From NCBI RefSeq assembly GCF_023100725.1, contig NZ_CP095501.1, positions 1,302,001 to 1,366,000 of the forward strand: 64,000 nt of DNA. Reading direction: 5' to 3'. The notes under the pieces were generated by a model. That model ran no database searches. It was not told where the DNA came from and worked only from the letters and a program-made list of their open reading frames with translations. Shown here in pieces: positions 61,507-64,000 of the stretch. Numbering within the stretch: position 1 is the stretch's first letter; each line of letters starts with the position of its first letter. This DNA is from Arthrobacter antioxidans. GTDB lineage: Bacteria; Actinomycetota; Actinomycetes; Actinomycetales; Micrococcaceae. The position numbers were made by a program, and so were the translations under genes.

Positions 61507-61650
61507 ATGACATCCGATGACGATAAGGACCCTCCCGTTCCCGCGCACCTCGAGGGCATCTCGCTGAAGCGGGTCCACGACGGTCAGGTCCTGGGAGAGC
61601 CCGACCCCGACGACACCACGTCCCCGCAGACGCAGGGTCGGAACAGCTAG
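61507..61650 (+). CDS. Small acidic protein, 47 residues
   Basis: Begins MTSDDDKDPPVPAHLEGISL and ends TSPQTQGRNS. Hydrophilic, Asp/Pro-rich, probably disordered apart from a central HLEGISLKRVHDGQVLGEP stretch that could form a small strand-turn. No family recognised. Support: a -10 hexamer at exact leaderless spacing, strong G/C bias at third codon positions, and otherwise empty sequence. It precedes the ABC exporter gene, which has its own promoter. Confidence 0.6.
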   Translation: MTSDDDKDPPVPAHLEGISLKRVHDGQVLGEPDPDDTTSPQTQGRNS

Positions 61651-61719
61651 CCGTCCTCAGCCGGCAGGACGCCCGCGCCGGGACCGCTGCCGGCCCCGCT
61701 ACGCCCGCCGCGAAGTGCT

Positions 61720-61748
61720 TTGACACCGTGCATCGCCCGGCGGATCGT
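61720..61748 (+). promoter_or_regulatory. ABC exporter promoter fixing its start
   Basis: A consensus -35 TTGACA (61720-61725), a 17-base spacer and GATCGT (61743-61748), then 6 bases to ATG 61755. The upstream in-frame GTG 61728 would lie inside the promoter. Confidence 0.55.
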
Positions 61749-61754
61749 GTGAGC

Positions 61755-63644
61755 ATGCAGCCCACCGCCCCGCGCGCCACGCTTCGGGAATTCTTCCCCT
61801 ACCTGCGGGGGCACGTGCGTGTCCTCGTCCTGGTCGCCGTCGTATCCCTGATCTCGACGGGCCTCTCGATCGCCCAGCCGCTCATGGTCCAGCAGCTCGT
61901 GAACGCCGTGTCCGCGAACCGCCCGGCCACCGTCTTCGTCTGGCTCCTCGTGGTCATCACCCTGGGTGGGGCCGTCTTCGGAGCGGCCCAGTCCTACCTC
62001 CTCCAGCGGACCGCGGAATCCGTGGTCCTCGGGGTACGCCGGTCCCTGGTGGGGCAACTGCTCGCGTTGCCCGTGCGCGAGTTCGACCGCCGACGCGTCG
62101 GCGACCTCATGTCGAGGGTCGGGTCCGACACCACCCTCATGCGCAGCGTGATCACCTCCGGCCTGTTCGAGATCGTCTCGTCCGTCCTCATGTTCTGCGC
62201 GGCCGTCGTCCTCATGGTCCTCATCGACCCCCTGCTGTTCGGCATCACGCTGACCGCCGTCCTGGCGGGCGCGGGCGGCGTCGTGTTCCTCGGGCGCCTC
62301 ATCCGCAAGCGCAGCCGCGACGTCCAGGACGCCGTGGGCTCCATGACCGCCGCGGTCGAGCGGGGTCTGTCCGGCATCCGCACCATCAAGGCGTCCGTCG
62401 CCGAGGAGCGCGAGGCCGCGGTGATCGACGTCGAGGCGACCACGGCCTACAACGCCGGCGTCGCCATGGCGCGCCTGCAGGCAGCCGTCCAGCCCATCAT
62501 GTCGATCTGCATCCAGGGCGCGTTCATCGTGGTCCTGACCGTCGGCGGGATCCGCGTGGCCGCGGGCGAACTGCTGCTCGGTGACCTGATCGCCTTCATC
62601 CTGTACCTGTTCCTGCTCGTGATGCCCATCGGGTCCGCCATGAGCGCGTTCGTGCAGATCCAGTCCGGCCTCGCGGCGCTGGACCGCATCCAGGAGATCG
62701 CCCGGCTGGAGCCGGAGCGGGCGGACGAGGAGCGCCCCGCACCGACCGCATCCGGAGCGACGACGCCGTCCCAGGGCGCGCCGCCCGTCCACGGCAGCAG
62801 CATCGAATTCCGCGATGTCAGCTTCCGCTACGGCGACGACGGCGGCGCGGACGGCGCGGACGCTACGGGCGTCGCGGACGAGCCACCGACGTCGGCCGGT
62901 GAACCGGCGGCCCCGGCGTCACCGGTGTCACCGGTAGCGGCGGGCTCCGCCGGACAGCCGGTCCTCGACGGGGTCAGCTTCACCGTCCCCGCGGGCAGCA
63001 GGACGGCCCTCGTGGGCCCCTCGGGTGCCGGCAAGTCCACGGTGCTGGCCCTGCTGGAACGGTTCTACGAACCGACTGCGGGCAGCATCCTGGTCGACGG
63101 CGTCGCCCTGCCCGGGATCCCGCGCTCCGATTTGCGCTCGCGCATCGGCCTTGTGGAGCAGGAGGCCCCCGTCCTCAGCGGGACCCTGGCGGACAATCTC
63201 CGGCTGGCCGCCCCGGACGCCACGGACGACCAGCTCCGCGGCGTCCTCGCGGCTGTCGGCCTCGACGCGTTGGGGGACCGCTCGGACGACGGCCTGGACC
63301 TCAACCTGGGGGAGGACGGGATCCGGCTCTCGGGTGGCCAGCGGCAGCGTCTGGCGTGGGCCCGCGTGATCCTCGCCGACCGTCCCGTCCTGCTGATGGA
63401 CGAACCGACGTCGGCCGTCGATTCGCGGACCGAGCAACTGCTCCAGCAGACGCTGGGGGAGGCCTCGCGGGACCGCACCGTCGTCGTCGTCGCCCACCGC
63501 CTGTCCACCGTGGCGGACTTCGACCAGATCGTGGTACTCGACCACGGGCGGGTCGCCGCTGTCGGCACCCATGACGAGCTCCTCGAGAGCAGCGACCTCT
63601 ATCGCGACATGGCGGCCCGGCAGCGGCTGGTCGCCCACGCCTGA
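61755..63644 (+). CDS. ABC transporter, fused permease and ATPase (exporter type)
   Basis: 629 residues. Six membrane helices (about 20-310) with the coupling loop VREFDRRRVGDLMSRVGSD, then the nucleotide-binding domain. Walker A GPSGAGKSTVLALLE is near 427, Q-loop VEQEAPVLSGTL near 472, signature LSGGQRQRLAWARV near 528, Walker B VLLMDEPTSAVDS near 548, and the H-loop VAHRLSTV near 583. It should work as a dimer exporting a lipid, peptide or drug. A 40-residue Ala/Gly/Pro-rich insertion lies between the A-loop (FRYGD) and QPVLDGVSF. ogt follows convergently. Confidence 0.92.
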   Translation: MQPTAPRATLREFFPYLRGHVRVLVLVAVVSLISTGLSIAQPLMVQQLVNAVSANRPATVFVWLLVVITLGGAVFGAAQSYLLQRTAESVVLGVRRSLVGQLLALPVREFDRRRVGDLMSRVGSDTTLMRSVITSGLFEIVSSVLMFCAAVVLMVLIDPLLFGITLTAVLAGAGGVVFLGRLIRKRSRDVQDAVGSMTAAVERGLSGIRTIKASVAEEREAAVIDVEATTAYNAGVAMARLQAAVQPIMSICIQGAFIVVLTVGGIRVAAGELLLGDLIAFILYLFLLVMPIGSAMSAFVQIQSGLAALDRIQEIARLEPERADEERPAPTASGATTPSQGAPPVHGSSIEFRDVSFRYGDDGGADGADATGVADEPPTSAGEPAAPASPVSPVAAGSAGQPVLDGVSFTVPAGSRTALVGPSGAGKSTVLALLERFYEPTAGSILVDGVALPGIPRSDLRSRIGLVEQEAPVLSGTLADNLRLAAPDATDDQLRGVLAAVGLDALGDRSDDGLDLNLGEDGIRLSGGQRQRLAWARVILADRPVLLMDEPTSAVDSRTEQLLQQTLGEASRDRTVVVVAHRLSTVADFDQIVVLDHGRVAAVGTHDELLESSDLYRDMAARQRLVAHA

Positions 63645-63649
63645 GCGGT

Positions 63650-64000
63650 TCAGGCCACCGACGTGCGGCCGGCTTCCCGGTCGAGGAGCCGCTGCTTGAC
63701 CTGCAGGCCCCAGCGGAAGCCGCCCAGTGAGCCGTCGGTCCTGATCACCCTGTGGCAGGGCACGAAGAGCGCCGCAGCGTTCTTCGCACATGCTCCCGCC
63801 GCCGCGCGTACCGCGGCCGGGTTGCCCGCCCGGGCGGCGTACTCGAGGTAGGTGACCGGAGCGCCCGGGGCGATCGTGCGCAGGACGTCCCAGGCGTGGG
63901 CGCGGAACGGTCCGGAGGCCTGGCGCACCCGCACCGCCGTGATGGCGTCGACGTCGCCGTCGTAGTAGCGGGCCACGGCGTCGAGAACGGGCCGCATGGC
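63650..64000 (-). CDS. ogt: Methylated-DNA--protein-cysteine methyltransferase, 5'-truncated by window edge
   Basis: About 117 C-terminal residues are visible and the frame continues past base 64000, so the ATG at 63997 is internal. The active-site motif LFVPCHRVIRTDGSLGGFRWG holds the methyl-accepting Cys; TYLEYAARAGNPAAVRAAAG is the DNA-binding helix region with the arginine finger. The protein removes O6-alkyl groups from guanine by self-inactivation. The stop is 5 bases from the ABC exporter stop. Confidence 0.94.
   Translation of the reverse strand, partial: AMRPVLDAVARYYDGDVDAITAVRVRQASGPFRAHAWDVLRTIAPGAPVTYLEYAARAGNPAAVRAAAGACAKNAAALFVPCHRVIRTDGSLGGFRWGLQVKQRLLDREAGRTSVA

Overview
The window is a very GC-rich actinobacterial chromosome segment. 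Gene content and order suggest a member of the Micrococcaceae (Arthrobacter-like); I infer this from protein recognition and have not searched a database. The backbone follows the gene order of other actinobacteria. The first third resembles the Mycobacterium tuberculosis Rv2773c-Rv2719c block (dapB, dapA, rnj, ftsK, clgR, recA, recX, miaB, miaA, dapF, hflX, lexA, LysM gene). The middle resembles the his and infC-rpmI-rplT-pheST blocks, followed by the arginine cluster argCJBDFRGH.

Layout. 1-900: molybdenum cofactor genes (mog fragment, moaE). 0.9-6.1 kb: dapB, a membrane protein, a DUF418-type membrane protein, dapA-rnj. 6.2-10.7 kb: ftsK, pgsA, pncC/cinA, clgR. 10.8-18 kb: marR, DUF3046, recA-recX, miaB-miaA-dapF, an RsmC-like methyltransferase. 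18-23.5 kb: hflX-dinG, then lexA divergent from a LysM membrane protein. 23.6-28.7 kb: hisC, DUF2461, hisB-hisH-(52-aa membrane protein)-hisA-sseB. 28.7-35 kb: MFS, DUF1844, infC-rpmI-rplT, rRNA methylase, MFS. 35-42.2 kb: Nudix, radical SAM, pcp, HExxH protein, pheST. 42.4-46.3 kb: DUF222/HNH endonuclease, quinone reductase, VOC, YCII. 46.4-55.2 kb: the complete acetylated arginine pathway from argC on, with its repressor. 55.2-61.7 kb: an accessory patch (oxidoreductases, a broken phosphotransferase, S66 peptidase, GNAT, TetR/FAD pair, a 47-codon gene). 61.7-64 kb: ABC exporter and an ogt fragment.

How the genes work together. dapB, dapA and dapF make meso-diaminopimelate for lysine and peptidoglycan. 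recA, recX, lexA, dinG and the LysM protein form a DNA-damage module with three LexA-type boxes and a PafBC-type promoter at recA. argC starts an operon whose promoter overlaps a TGCAT-type ARG box, and argR lies inside the cluster.

The strongest window-wide signal is transcriptional. About sixteen genes, on both strands, have a TANNNT-like -10 element exactly 6 or 7 bases before the start codon, which means leaderless mRNAs. This spacing settles several starts (ftsK, miaB, dapF, hisC, the ABC exporter), reveals a 47-codon gene, and shows that the broken phosphotransferase still has its promoter. In two cases the TAG of the -10 element is also the stop codon of the preceding gene. infC uses an ATT start behind a perfect Shine-Dalgarno and has a structured leader ending in an attenuator-like hairpin. 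I found no tRNA, rRNA, CRISPR array or insertion sequence.
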